Assembly: GCA_015680685.1 (NCBI GenBank)
Contig: MNCI01030843.1
Span: 684-64,683 of the forward strand
Origin: Gnetum montanum
Taxonomy: Eukaryota > Streptophyta > Gnetopsida > Gnetales > Gnetaceae
Direction: 5' to 3'
DNA: 64,000 nt
Each line of letters starts with the position of its first letter. Position 1 is the first letter of the stretch. The notes under the pieces were generated by a model that saw only the letters and a list, made by a program, of their open reading frames with translations, had not been told where the DNA came from and did no database searches. Of this stretch, positions 10,545 through 22,699 are shown in pieces. A program made the translations under genes and the position numbers.

Positions 10545-12479
10545 GGGTTAGGGTTTCCATGAATTGTGGATTAGGCACCATGTGGCAAAGGGGTAGTTAT
10601 AACTATGTTAATCCCAACTACGCTCTCACTAAAGCAAATGGTGTTCTGCTAGTGTGCTCCAATGGACTATATGAAACTACCAAATTGTGGCTACACTATC
10701 CAAACTACATGTGCCAATGCTAAATAGACTACAATGTACTTGATAAAATGAAAAATAGTGTAGTTTTGGAGACTATGCTCCAAGATGATACTATTCACTC
10801 TCTCGAGTGGTGTCGAGTGTACGTACAATTTCATGACACATGGGGGATGTAAAAGAAGTAAAGAGTGTTAATCCTACTTGCCGAAGGTGTGTCAAAGCTA
10901 AGATGAAGGCTAGTGCTATGTTTTGGAGGCTTTTAGAGATAGTTCTGCATGACTACACTAACTACCCTCTAGAAAATAGTCCCAATAGTTAGGAAAATTT
11001 TGCAAATTTGAGGTTTAGTGCTAACTACATTGACTACACTATGGAGCACAGTCCTAGTAGTGAGAGCTTGGTTCAAGCAGTTAGAAATTTTTTTTGTAAA
11101 ACTCATGTCTCCATACAAACTATTCTAGCTACACTCTAGAGCATAGTAGGGAGCATAGTCACAATAGTTAGAAAATTTACCAAATTTTTTCTTCCATGCC
11201 AAGCAAGCTTAACAGCTTCTGGCTTGACACTTAGGGAAATTTGCAAAACTAGCCATTGGTATGTTGACTCTGCTTTGGAGCATAGTCCTAGCAATGAGAG
11301 CATAGTCTGAAACTTAGAAAAATTTGTAGTAGTTGTTGACATTTAAAAAAAATCTTACAAAGCTAGACTATTTGTGTCAACTACATTGACTATGCTCTGG
11401 AGTGTAGTCCCAATAGTGAGAGCATAGTCTCAACACTTAGAAAACATTTACCTCATGTTGACACTTAGAAAAATTTGCTAGTGTTTCATTGGCACTTCTT
11501 TGTTGATGTCTGGAGGAGTGGCCCAAGAGATGTTGACAAAGAATGACAAAACACCATAGCAGGCTTGGCATCGACATTGCTCGTTAGTGCTCAACCAAAT
11601 GCCATTGTACCATGCTTATGAGTGCTAAGGATAATGGTAGGCTAGAGGTAAAGGGTGTAGGGAATGTGCTAGGGATGGCAAGGGAGCTAAAATGAAAACA
11701 AGACATCATGTTGCTAGATGCAAAGTCAGCATAGTGGACAATGATTGTGGGACTAAGGTGGCTTGCCGCCGAAACGATGACCTCTCATTCAAATGCTTAT
11801 GAGAGAATTAGCATGGATTTAGGGTTGGACCCATTATGAAATTGTAGCTCTACTAATTTTTTGCTTGGGGATATGTTTTTCCCCATTTCCTTTTTTTTAC
11901 TATAAGACAAACCTACTTTAGGTTCTGCAAATTGTTGAATGCTAGCTATGGGATGTTGTCCATCAAGTGGACTACGTGTTACCTAATGGACTTTGCTTTG
12001 GTGAAACTACATCACATCTATAGGGTAGGTATTTCCTCCCCAGGATGAGTTCCATTACATCCATTTGAGCTTTGACTAGCCCACAGAGGCTCCCCATAGG
12101 ATGAGTTGCATTACATCCATCATGGGTTCTATAGTTGACATAAAGGATGTCATGTGCATCGGAATGGTTTGCAAGCTCAGTAATGTAGAGGAAGGAAAGG
12201 GAATGCAAGTTGAAAGGGATAAATGCAAGTAGGATATAGTGGGATAATAGGGATGTGCACCCTTAAGTGGCTTAGCATAGTCCCATCATGTACATCAGAG
12301 CAATCTGGTGACTTACTATTGCAATGAGATGCATCTTTGCATGACCACCTCCAGGGCTTTATCCTACAAACACAACTAAGAGAAAACAAGAAAGCAACCA
12401 CACAACATGAGATTCTAGTAAACTACTAGATGCGAGGGTGCTACAAATGCTACAATAGGTAAACTAACTACAAGTTTTT

Positions 12480-12860
12480 GAAAAGCTAGTAAAGGTGCCA
12501 AGGGTAATGATGTTGCAGGTGTTTGAGAGTCCACACCACTGACAAAAGCTTAGGAGACTAGCAAAATAGCCTAGACCCATGGCACTACAAGTGCTCCCAA
12601 GCCTAAGTAATGGCAAGAGCTTGATAAGAATATAAAAATTATGGGAGGCCATAAAGATGCAACTACTCCAACATGTGGTGGTAACGACAAGAGCTCAATG
12701 CACTAGCAAAATGCTCAAATCTAGTAGTGCTAACATTGATGATAAGAGCTTTGAAAGATCAAAAAAATGCTAGGGGGTGGTTCCAAGAGATCAGAAAAAT
12801 GCTAGGGGATGATAACACTACAAATGTTCCTAAGGCATCTCCTGATGATAGGAAATCCAT
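12480..12860 (-). repeat. degenerate minisatellite in LTR L2
   Basis: Repeated AAGAGCT...AGCAAAAT and CTACAAGTGCTCC blocks are related to those at 7785-8005. Period varies (about 60-75 bp). Confidence 0.6.
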
Positions 12861-12939
12861 TTTGGAACTACAATGTTCTTGGCCCACCCATGAGATATAG
12901 GTGAACAAGAAGAGGTAGTTCGAAGCATTCTTGCTTGCT

Positions 12940-13490
12940 TGCCAACAAAACTATGTGTGGTGAACTATGAACTTAGTTTAAGATCTTGGTATACCATATA
13001 ATTTGCTATTTTAAGGTCCTAGTAGACCACGAACCTAATTTAAGGTCCTGGTAGACCATGATGCATGCTAGTTTATAGTCCTAGCAAGCTGTTGCATGCC
13101 AGTTTAATTTCATAGTAGACGTACTACTATGTCAATTTAACATCATGATCCCAGGATGATCTATGCCAATTTAGTATCATAGTAGATTATCTATGCCAAT
13201 TTATAGTCATAGCAGGCTTGAGGTTTGGTTGCTAGTTTAACATCATAGTGAACAAATTCTTTGCTAGTTTATAGTCATAGTGGACTTGCTATGCTAGTTT
13301 ATAGTCATAGAAGACTAAAGGTTCACGTGCTAGTTTAACATCATAGTGGATGAGTGTTATGCTAGTTTTTAGTTATGGTAGACTATTTATGCCAATTTAT
13401 AGTCATAGAAGACTATGCTATGTTAGTTTATGGTCATAGTGGACTATCTATGCAATTTATAGTCATAGCGGACTATGTTGCTTACCTTAC
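12940..13490 (-). repeat. hairpin array 2 of copy B3
   Basis: About 18 degenerate units read on the plus strand as TGCTAGTTTA followed by an inverted repeat: AGTC-ATAGTG-GACT (13273-13286), CATC-ATAGTG-GATG (13339-13352), GGTC-CTAGTA-GACC (about 13016). The array starts right after the integrase end and a GTAAG donor-like site (13481-13490). Confidence 0.8.
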
Positions 13491-13531
13491 TTTGTCAAAA
13501 TGCAATGCTACATACTAGGCATAGTAAGGCT

Positions 13532-16500
13532 TCAGTATGAGTGGTTTACCATATTGGCAAATTCATTACCATCTTGATCAGCAAGCTTGAACACTCCATT
13601 GTCGTAGGCCTTGACAATCAAAAAAGGCCCTCCCCAATTGGTTGATAATTTTTTCACAGGTTTGTGAATGACCTTGAGAACTAGGTCCACTTTCTTGATC
13701 AGGCGTTGGTGCTTATTGTGATGGTGCTTTTGCATTTTCTTTTCTTAGTACCACTTGATGTAACCAAGCATCTGCATGCGCTCCTCCTTTATAGAGTTGA
13801 GGTCCATAGTTCTCAACTCATTATTTTGAGCCTCATCAATGAAGTTTGAGAGGATCACACAGAGCAATGGGACCTGCAATTCTAGAGGAAAAATAGCTTC
13901 AAACCCATAAATCAAACTATTTGGTATCTTACTTATTGCTATTTTGTGTGTTATGTAGTAGGCCAAAAGTGCCTAGACTAATTGCTCATGCCACTATCAT
14001 TTGCTGCTACTAAGCATCTTCTTCAAAAGGTTGATGATGATCTTGTTTGTAGCCTCCACTTGGGCATTCACCTATAGGTAGTACAATGAAAAGAAGGAAT
14101 GTTTAATGTCAAAGCATTTGTAGAAGGCCTTGGTTTCCACATTGCTAAACTATGGCCTATTGTCCATTATGATGGTCATGGGTAAATGAAAATAGGTCAC
14201 TATGTTGTCAAGCACAAATTCACAGACTTGCCTCGATGTTATCTTCCTAAGCAGAATATCCTCAACCCACTTGGTAAAATACTTAGTTACAGTTATGATG
14301 AAGCTATGCCCTATGGAGGACTGAGGTGTTATAGATCCAATGATGTCCAACCTCCAACATTGGAACAACCATGTGATCTACATTGTGTGGCATTTAGTCA
14401 GTGGCATGTGCATTAGGTTAGTATGCCATTGACATGTGTTGCAAGTCTTAACCTTGGAGATGCAATTGTGCTCCATATAAGGCCAATAGTAGCCTAAGTA
14501 TCTAATTTTTGTTTTCATTACCCTAGGTGCAATGTGACCTTCACACAGTCTCTCATGGACTTTTTTGGAAATCATCTATGCTTCATTGTCACTTACGCAT
14601 GTTAACAGTATGCCATCATAGGATCTACGACACAAGGTGCTATCACCTACGATGATGTACTACCATGATCATTTTTGCACTGTAACCTTTTGGACAATGG
14701 TTAGATGTTGTGGAGGCTCATCCTATGGAAGGTATGTTTTAATGTTGTTGTACAACTCTACTATGTGGGTTATGCTTACTATGGGTATGGATGCAATATT
14801 AGTAGTTTTTGTGATAGGCATAGTGCAATCCACCATCAAGGTAGTCAAGGTATGAAACATATAGGGTGCAATGCTTAAGGCTAATGTTGCTAATGCATTA
14901 GGTATGGCGTTCTCATTGTGGGAGATATGCTAAACATCTAAAATTTCAAACTACTTAAGCAAGTGCTTCACAAGGTCACAATAAGGTTGTAAATGTTGGG
15001 CTTTACAAGCATAGACCTCTATGACTTGGTTGATCACTAACTACAAGCTACCTTAGATCACTAGATTTTGTATTCCTAGGCCACAAGTCCCTAGGATACC
15101 TCTGAGGAGACCTTCATACTTTGCCACATTGTTAGTGCATGGAAATACAAAGTGGTATGTGAAGGATTAGATCTCCCCATAGGAAAAGATGATAATGGTA
15201 GTGGGCTACCCCCTTGAGAGGTTGAAGCACCATCAAAGTGCAAGAGTGCCCTGAAGTTATTAGGCACTTGGTGGATGCTATTTACATGCTCATCTAGGAA
15301 TTCTAGATCAATCATTGATTAGGAAAGCTATAAGTTATGTGACTATTACTTGACCCTTGCTTGATGCTTATGCAACGTAATGCAAGTCAAAATCCATAGT
15401 TATTACTTTTCATTATGCCATGCAACTACTCTCATGGATATTCATGGTAATGGCTTAGAGTACATTAGTTTTGTAGATGATGTTGACTTGATTGTGGAAA
15501 AGATAATGCCTCCACTTCTTGAGTGTAAAGACCAAGGTAAGAATTTTTTTTCACATCATTATAATTTGCTTCATAGGTAACCAATGCATGGCTTAAGTAG
15601 TATATCGAGACCTCTGTGCCATCATCTTACTTTTGACAAAGTAGAGAAGCAATGAATGTGTTAAAGGTAGCAAGGTAGATGTAGAAGGGTTTATCTCCTT
15701 GTAGAGGGTAGATTGTTGGAAGTTAAGCTAGGTACTATTTAAGGTTGTCAAGTTCTTCTTGGCATTGAGCTATCCACTCAAAGGGGACTCTCTTTTTGAG
15801 AAAATGTTGTAATGGCTACAACTTATTAGTCAACCATGTGATAAACCTGCATATGAATTATAGTCTACCCTGCAACCCTCATAGCTCCTTAAGGTTAGCC
15901 AGTGGTGCTCAGTTGATAATGGCCTTAACCTTATCAGGTTCTACATGTATGCCTACTTTGAATACTGCAAAACCTAGCATGTAGCCTATCTTAATGCTGA
16001 AGACATATTTCTTGGGATTTAACCTAAGTTCATGCTTCAAACAACATTTTAGTACAAGGTGCAAGTCATCTACATGGTTTTGCATTTCTTTGGACTTAAC
16101 TACTATGTCATCAATGTAATCATTAAGCAAACCTAACATGTAATCATTGAAGATGTATGTCATGACACGTTGATCAGTTGCAACTGCATTCTTATGTCTA
16201 AAGGACATCATAGTGTAACAAAATGTACCCCAAGGGGTCATAAAGGTAGTACTAAGCTAGTGCTCTAGGTTGATCCAAATCTAGTTATAACCCAAGAACT
16301 CATCGATGAAGGATAACAAGGCATGACCAACTATAATATCGACCAATTGATCAATACTAGGAAATGGGAAGTTATCTTTAATGATTTCCTTATTCAGGTT
16401 CTAGAAGACTATGCAAATGCATATACTTTCATTTTTCTTAGGTACCACCATGATGTTGGAGACCTAGTCTTCATAGTCAGTGACTAGATGAAACTAGCTT

Positions 16501-16990
16501 TATAGAGCTTAGTGATTTCATCACAAACTACCAATTCCGCCTAAGGCCTAACCTTATGTGCTTTCTGCTTAATTGGTTTTATGTTAGGATTGAGGATTAT
16601 GTTATGTTACACTACATGAGGATCTAGGCCCAACATGTCTTCATAAGACCATGAGAATGCCTTGATGTTATTGTTAAGTACTTTTGTGATGTTTTGGACA
16701 TGTTGAGGCTCTAATAGAGAACTAGCTTTCAATGCATTTACCTACCTGCTAGGTTTTTCTACATGGATTTCAATGAGGGAATCCTTAGTGACATCACCTG
16801 CATCTAGATCTAGAGCCTTAACTAGATGGCTTGGCCAATCCAGTGGTGCCTCTATGAATGTTATGTATTCTTTATAGGATATGGGCTTAAGGTCTAGGCA
16901 TTGTAGATCATTGCATTATGTGAGATCACCATGGGATCCAATGAGGACCAAAGGTGAATGAAGATGCTCATACATAGTCATGTTGTATTC
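13532..16990 (-). pseudogene. pol (RT-RNaseH-integrase) of copy B3, broken
   Basis: Fragments in order on the minus strand are: reverse transcriptase (16241-15909) with the catalytic YIDD in LLNDYIDDIVV; the second, archaeal-type RNase H with LLHFDGAS (15315-15091); integrase zinc domain with H-IAPRV...CNTCQ (14575-14378); integrase core beginning LDIIG with MDNRP carrying the second acidic residue (14368-14150); the region after the core (13966-13745); and a C-terminal GPFLIVKAYDNGVFKLAD (13735-13532), stop at 13534-13532. Frameshifts separate RT, RNase H and integrase; nonsense codons break the rest. RT and integrase copy and insert the element. Catalytic residues that are mutated in B4 (RNase H Asp, integrase Asp) are still present here. 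Confidence 0.85.
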
Positions 16991-17099
16991 TTGCGAAGGT
17001 CCTACAAAAGCAACTAAAAAAACATCAAGCCACACCTATCTTAATGAGAGAAATATGCATAAAATAAAGGAAAGAAATGCAATAAAATTCCATCTAATT

Positions 17100-17210
17100 A
17101 TGTAGATGTGATGTTAAAAAAGCAAGTATGCATTGGCTAGTTTTAGGCTTTGGTAGGCCATGAATGCCAATTTAAGATCTTAGTGGACCATGGTACACTT
17201 TTGATGGATC
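17100..17210 (-). repeat. remnant of hairpin array 1 upstream of B3 pol
   Basis: Sequence at 17010-17210 matches 8745-8940 of B2 (ATCTTAATGAGAGAAATATGC versus ATTTTAATGAGGAAAATATGC) and holds one or two array units (TTTAAGATCTTAGTGGACC). It ends where the plus-strand LTR begins. Confidence 0.6.
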
Positions 17211-18486
17211 ATTTTGGACAAGGCTAGGAGTGCTTGGGACATGAAGTCAAACTAGGCATTCACTGGATCACAAGAAAAATTTAAAATCTTTCTAAGTCTA
17301 GGGTGGTCAAAGAAATCAAAAAAATTTTCTAAGTCTAGTGACTACGCTTCCACCCAACTACGCTCTGAACCAACTACACTCTCCACTACACAAAAAATGT
17401 TGAGTGTAGTCCTAAGGTTGGTAAATAATTAAGTAGTCCTTGTGGGTATAAAAGTGTATTTCACCTTGTAAGTCTGTCACTTTCAAAGGATGAAAATGAA
17501 AAGTGATTTTTAGAGCATAGCATTATTTGTGAAGAGCATAGTTGCCAAGATGACATATAAAATTGGATGTTGGCACCTCAAACTAACCAATGTGGATGAG
17601 AAAGAGTGGGCATTGGAATGCCTACCATGGGCACGCATGGACGAATAGAGGGAATCCCCATCTACCAAGTACCCCAACTATGCTCTCCACTTGTACTCAT
17701 TTTTGCACTTTTTTTTTCTCTCATTTTTGCATTGACAATTTATGCTTGGCCATTAGTGGTGCCTTGCCATGGTAAGGGTTGTTGCCACCATGGCTATTTT
17801 AGCTACTAAAATACCACAAAATTTTAGGTCTCGACATCTCAATTGCAAATTTGGCTAAGTGTCAAAATGGTGGCACTTTGCCCAAATTTTTCTAAGTGTT
17901 GAGTGTAGTCAGCTTCAACTGCCAGATTTGCAAAATTTTTCTAAGTGTCAAAACGATAGCACTTTTTGAAAATCTATCTAAGTGTCAAAACTTGGCAAAT
18001 TTTTTCTAGATATTAATGCTATGGTTTAAAGCATAGCTAGCATGAAACAAGTTCAAGCGTCCAGTTTTGCTTAAGTGTTGGACAAAGATTTGCCAAGCTA
18101 GCTCAACATAGAAGACATATTTTGCACATTTCCCAAATTTTGAGGCTGCCTATCCTACTACGCCCCAAAGCGTAGCCAACATGCCACAAAGGAAGACTGT
18201 AGATTTCATCAAAATTTGGCTAAGTGTCCCTACTATGCTCCCCAACATAGCCAGCCTAAGCAATGTGAAACATCAAAATTTTTTAAGTTTTTACTAAGTG
18301 TTTTGTTACACTCTAGAGCATAACTAGCTTGACACTAGAGGAAAGCCTCTAATAGTCTCTAGAAGCCTCCAAAACTCAACATCAACCTTCATCTCAACTC
18401 TAACATTCCTCCAACAACCAAGATCTACAATTTTCATTTTGCCTACACTCCCTGTTTGCCCCAAATTGTACCTATGCTCTAGATCA

Positions 18487-18778
18487 TAGTGAGCATGATG
18501 AGTGTAGCAGCTAGTGTCTTGTGTCCTACACATAACATGAGATGAGTGTAGTATCCAATGTTCCATTTCCCACATGTAACATAGGATGAGTGTAGTAGCC
18601 AGTGTTCCATGTCTTGCATCTAACATGGGACGAGTGTAGTAGCTAGTGTCTTGTGTCCCACATGTAACACGGGACAAGCATAGTGGCCATCATTCCATGT
18701 GTCATACATAACATGGGACAAGCATAGCAGCTAGCGTCCTATGTCTTGCATGTAACACAGGACGAGCGTAGAAGCCAA
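18487..18778 (+). repeat. 44-bp tandem repeat in LTR L3
   Basis: The anchor GAGTGTAG or its variant AAGCATAG/GAGCGTAG occurs at 18500, 18544, 18588, 18632, 18676, 18720 and 18764, exactly 44 bp apart. Alternating units contain TGTCTTGTGTCC or TGTTCCATGTC, so a 88-bp higher-order unit is possible. It is not seen in the other family B LTRs. Confidence 0.9.
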
Positions 18779-18905
18779 AGTTAGAAAATTTTTGAACTTT
18801 TCTAGTCACCTCTGGACTTAGAAAATTTTCTAAGTTTTTTCTCATGCTTCCACCTACCATAGTACCACATGGTGTCTGATCCACATTTTGGGCTAAACCT
18901 AGCCC

Positions 18906-18913
18906 TATAAATA
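18906..18913 (+). promoter_or_regulatory. TATA box of LTR L3
   Basis: AGCCCTATAAATACTC, corresponding to GGCCCTATAAATACCC in L4. Confidence 0.7.
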
Positions 18914-19679
18914 CTCTTGCACCCTAATTTTTTAGTGGGTTGGCTTTGATTTTTCACCAATGGGGTAGTTAGCACCTTCATTTAGCATTTGGCACTTTGG
19001 CATCTTGGCACTTAGCTCCATGGATGAATGAGACCCAGAGCACACCACATTGGTATAGAGGCAATCCTGCACTACACTGTACACCATGAATCCATTGCAA
19101 TCCTACACTACATGGTACACCATAGCTCTATTGCAACCCTCTAGAGCATCACACAATATATTGTGATGGCCAACTCGGTAGGAATAGTTCATCACAGCAA
19201 GCACCAAACTCCAAAACCCAACATCACTGAGATTGTGACTATGCTCCCACTACACTTGGTGTACACTGTGTACCTTTTGAGACCCTTTTGGAATTAGTTA
19301 TGCTCCCCCTTTTGGGGCAATGCACCTCTATTCTCAAATTCTATTGCATTTCTTAAGCATTTCTCTTTGGTATTTAGTATAACACTTATATTTTCTCACT
19401 TTTTCATACATATTTTCATGTTTACATCACTATTCTTAGGTAGGGACACCTCACTATGCTCTGGCTTAGCTAGTCCCAGTGTCTACGCATAACACAGTAC
19501 AAACCCTTTTTACACATGGTCGGTCTAACACCATGTAAGTCCTTATCTGATTGACAAGACCATTTAGGGTACCTCATTTCCATTTTCAAGCATGTCCCTC
19601 ACACAGATTCAAGGTTAGGCTATATGCCCATGAACCTCTTAATGTTCTAACCACTAACATTTTTGGACATCATAGTTTT

Positions 19680-19698
19680 TGGTGCTAGAAGAAGGGCC
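19680..19698 (+). other. candidate primer-binding site of B1
   Basis: TGGTGCTAGAAGAAGGGCC lies just after the end of LTR L3; the B4 copy has TGGTGCTAGAAGGAGGGCC at 27303. The pairing of a TGG-starting conserved block with an LTR end is as expected for a tRNA primer site. About seven bases separate it from the nearest CA, slightly more than usual; I do not name the tRNA. Confidence 0.55.
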
Positions 19699-19879
19699 GC
19701 GCCATTTCCTTCTACATTTTTTTATTGGCACTTAGTCAAAACTCTAGATGCTCTAAAGAGTGTAACAAGTTCTTAGAGCATAGTAAGCTCCAGCTTAGCA
19801 AGCGTGGCAACCTCCAGCATAGCGAGCATGACAAGCTCGAGCATAGCGTGCATAGCAACAGAGTTAGCCATTTTCAACA

Positions 19880-20160
19880 ACTTTCATACTTAGCATTTTT
19901 TCTGCATTTTTATACCTAGCATTGTTTCTACATTTCATACTTAGCATTTTTTCTACATTTTCATATTTAGCATTTTTTCTACATTTTCATACTTAACCAA
20001 ATTTTCTACAGTTTTACAGTTAGTCAATTTTTTCCAATTTCCATACTTAGCCATTTTTTCGCATTTTTACACTTAGCCATTTTTCTACATTTTTTATACT
20101 TAGCCATTTTTCTACCACTGGTAGACTTAGTCATTTTTCTACATTTTTCAGAGTTTTTTT
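19880..20160 (+). repeat. T-rich minisatellite in B1 leader
   Basis: About nine copies of a 26-30 bp unit, consensus near TTCATACTTAGCATTTTTTC TACATT, lie between the primer-binding site and gag. Not present in the B4 leader. Confidence 0.75.
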
Positions 20161-20560
20161 TGTAGATAGCAACTGTAACAACCCAACCTATGAACATGAA
20201 TCTAGATCAAACCTTCCATGTCAATGTCTAATACATTTGACATGAGGATCCAGCTAAATCATGTTGCACTAAGCCACAAACAATACAATTTTTTTATGCC
20301 AAAATTCAAGCATAATTACCGGTGGATCACCTAGACTTAGAGGCAAAACAGGATTATGAATGAGTCCATAGGGATGGATGAGAGTACAACCCTACCTTGT
20401 TTGACATAATTCCACTCACAGAGTCCTACCACCAGCTGTTGTCCCAACTCATCTGTGTAAACAAGCATGATGCAGGGACAACTTATGAGGAAGCCTTGCA
20501 GGAGGAATAAGATGAGTTTGAGGCCTACTCCAAATGTGAGAGCACCCTTTGCACAGTCTT

Positions 20561-22070
20561 CCAATAATTGCTTCCCAGTACGGCCCCTCCTTGGTTTAGT
20601 TCACCTATCCTCTCTGAGATGGTAACCATGCCAATTCAATCTTCCTTGCAAGCAGCCACTACATTTTTTCAACTCTATGCTCATGTAGGGGCCACCTCCT
20701 ATCCCTAGACGATTTAGGCATCCCACATCCCACTTGTCTTATCAGCATTCATGGTGTCCATCCAATCCATTCATGTGTGGCCCACCTCAGTCACCATGTC
20801 CATCGCTTAGCCAACACATCAACTAAACCTATCTACTACGATGTTAAACTTGCAACATTCGTCTGCTATGATGTTAAACTAGCAAGGTCCATCCACTATG
20901 ACATTAAACTAGCAAACTCCACAACCAACAATCTAACCCTATGTTGTATGACCAATGCAAGACCAACCAATGGAACTAGCTAGAAGATCCCCAAGCTTGG
21001 ATTAGGCATTCTAGCTTATCCAAAGCTTGACAAAGGAGATCAGCTAACTTAAAGTTACCTCCTCTAACATCGTTAAGGTGGTGGACTTCTACCAGGATAA
21101 TCCCATAAGTCCTATGGTACCACCTCTAACTCTTCCAACAAGGGTCCTATTGCCTCAACTCACTAAGTACAATGGTGAAGGGGACCCTAATGCATACTTG
21201 TTCACATTTCGATCCAAGTGCCTACTCCTTCAAGCTTGGTCACATGCCATCATGTGTGTATTTCCCATGTCACTTACTAGCAAGGCCTTAGATTGGTATC
21301 ATGTGCCACATAAGGCCTCTATCTCTTCCCTAAAGGATCTCATAAGCCAGTTTCTGACATGCTTTAGGTATAACCTAAAGTTTGAAGCAACCCTCTACTA
21401 GCTCATGCAAGTTAAGCAGGGGCACCTAGAGCTCATGCGAAAATTTCCTTCAACACTGGAATGTTGCATTGAGTGAAATGCATGAACCCATAGTAGAGAT
21501 GCACCTACTGGCCATCATCAAGGGCACAATAAACAACTTCATCAAGTCCAAACTGTATTACCTAGTCCCGAAGTCTCTTAGTCAAGCCTTTGCTCAAATG
21601 AAAGGCATAGAAGAGGCAACACAAGATAGCAATAACCTGGCCTACATGGCCTACAAAAATCAACATGTGCATAAGAAAAATGGAATAATGGAAAGAGTGG
21701 CCACAAGCACAAAAGCAACCAACCAGGGCCCAACAGCTAAGTAGCCTAAGGCCCCAACTCACAAAGCTACCAACTCTGGCACCAACTCACCTACATTGGT
21801 AGGGGCCATCCCAACTTTGAGCACAAGGATCGCTCAAAGTATACATCACTACCGATGGAACCCTCTAAACTATTAGAGAAACTCTTGAAAGCTGGGTGAA
21901 TCTAACACAAACACGTATCAGAGATTGCCCACCAAAAACATAACAAGTACTACAAGCTACTAAGGAACCCTACCTTAGGAGTACCAAACGAGCCCCTGGT
22001 CCCACAACATTTTCAACTAGACCAATACTATCATTACCACTAGTTTTTTGATCATAGTACAAACAATTGT
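20561..22070 (+). pseudogene. gag of copy B1, degenerate
   Basis: The best-preserved block, 21078-21398, encodes the capsid-type domain: LTKYNGEGDPNAYLFTFRS, then ALDWYH and LISQFLTCFRYNL, corresponding to 28741-29060 in B4. A frameshift near 21440 moves the rest (MHEPIVEMHLLAIIKGTINN and a Lys-rich tail) to another frame ending at 21744. A degenerate zinc-knuckle region with C-x3-DHSTNNCHAL follows near 22040. The N-terminal part before 21000 is broken and contains hairpin-array units. Gag forms the particle; this copy cannot make one. Confidence 0.75.
20826..20917 (+). repeat. three hairpin-array units inside B1 gag
   Basis: Three 30-bp units (CTACGATGTTAAACTTGC, CTATGATGTTAAACTAGC, CTATGACATTAAACTAGC) sit in the gag N-terminal region, away from the normal arrays. 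A further single unit is near 22338. The equivalent region of B4 has none. Confidence 0.7.
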
Positions 22071-22699
22071 CATGCTTTGTAGGATGATTTGCAAAGAATA
22101 ATAGAACTAGGCTAACTGGTGCTCAATGTAATAAGCCAATCCAATGCAAACGATACCCTTTATGTCATAAACTCCATTAGCATAGGTGGCAAGTCCAAAC
22201 CTATGCAATAACCTTTTGTGATCTACATGCCTCCTAATGAGGCAAGGATCCTTCCCTAGCCTCCATAAGTAAGAGGCCTCCCTTTATTATTAAAGTGCCA
22301 CCTAGGGCATCCACAACACCTTTTGTGGTTAAGGTTCCATAACAACTATCCACTAAGATGTTAAATTAGCATGACACAGTAACAACAACTACTAAGAAAC
22401 CTTTCATCATCAAGATGCCACAACAAGTTGGCCCCACAACAACTCCTAAACCATCATTTGTCATAAGGGTGCCACAACATGATGGTCCCTCACCTACCTA
22501 AAGCCCAATAATGGGCAACATCTCAACCTCTCCTCCTTTCAGGGCCAATTCCACTAGCAACCTAGGTAGCCCTACCAAATGGTAGTGCAAGAGGAAGAAT
22601 AAGTGCCCAGCAAACACCATGGCTGAAGCAAAGGACATAATCAGCAAGCAACAATCAAACACTAGGATCCCTACTCCCAAGTAGGCTAAGCAACCTAAG

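Larger units (their letters stand above)
9867..12900 (-). repeat. family B LTR L2, shared by B3 and B2
   Basis: It has the same organisation as L1: terminal block at 9940-10100, TATA box at 10537-10544, U3 inverted repeats (GACTATGCTC with GAGCATAGTC, plus ACACTTAGAAAAATTTGC) at about 10760-11480, a conserved block at 12290-12370 containing AGATGCATCTTTGCATGACC, and a minisatellite at 12480-12860. A splice-acceptor-like GTTGTGTTTGTAG ends at 12364 on the minus strand. The 3' end lacks a primer-binding site because the following internal region is deleted. Confidence 0.7.
5085..17210 (-). mobile_element. minus-strand tandem of Tat-like family B copies (L1-B2-L2-B3)
   Basis: On the minus strand the order is B3 pol (16990 to 13532), hairpin array, LTR L2 (12900 to 9867), a protease fragment, merged hairpin arrays, LTR L1 (8045 to 5085). 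L2 therefore serves as 3' LTR of B3 and 5' LTR of B2. Such LTR-internal-LTR-internal-LTR chains usually arise by recombination between elements. The 5' half of B3 (gag, protease, 5' LTR) is missing; the sequence changes at about 17210 to a plus-strand LTR of the same family. Confidence 0.75.
17211..19672 (+). repeat. family B LTR L3 (5' LTR of B1)
   Basis: It is plus-oriented and matches L4 from about 17820 (CGACATCTCAATTG versus CAGCATCTCAACTATG) to the end (GACAAGACCATTT and CTAACCACTAACATTTTTGG). The TATA box is at 18906. Its first part, 17211-17800, has no clear counterpart in L4, and the block containing AAAGATGCATCTCAT is missing, so it is probably 5'-truncated. U3 repeats with TACGCTC/GAGCATAG and TTTCTAAGTGT occupy about 17330-18310. 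Confidence 0.65.
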
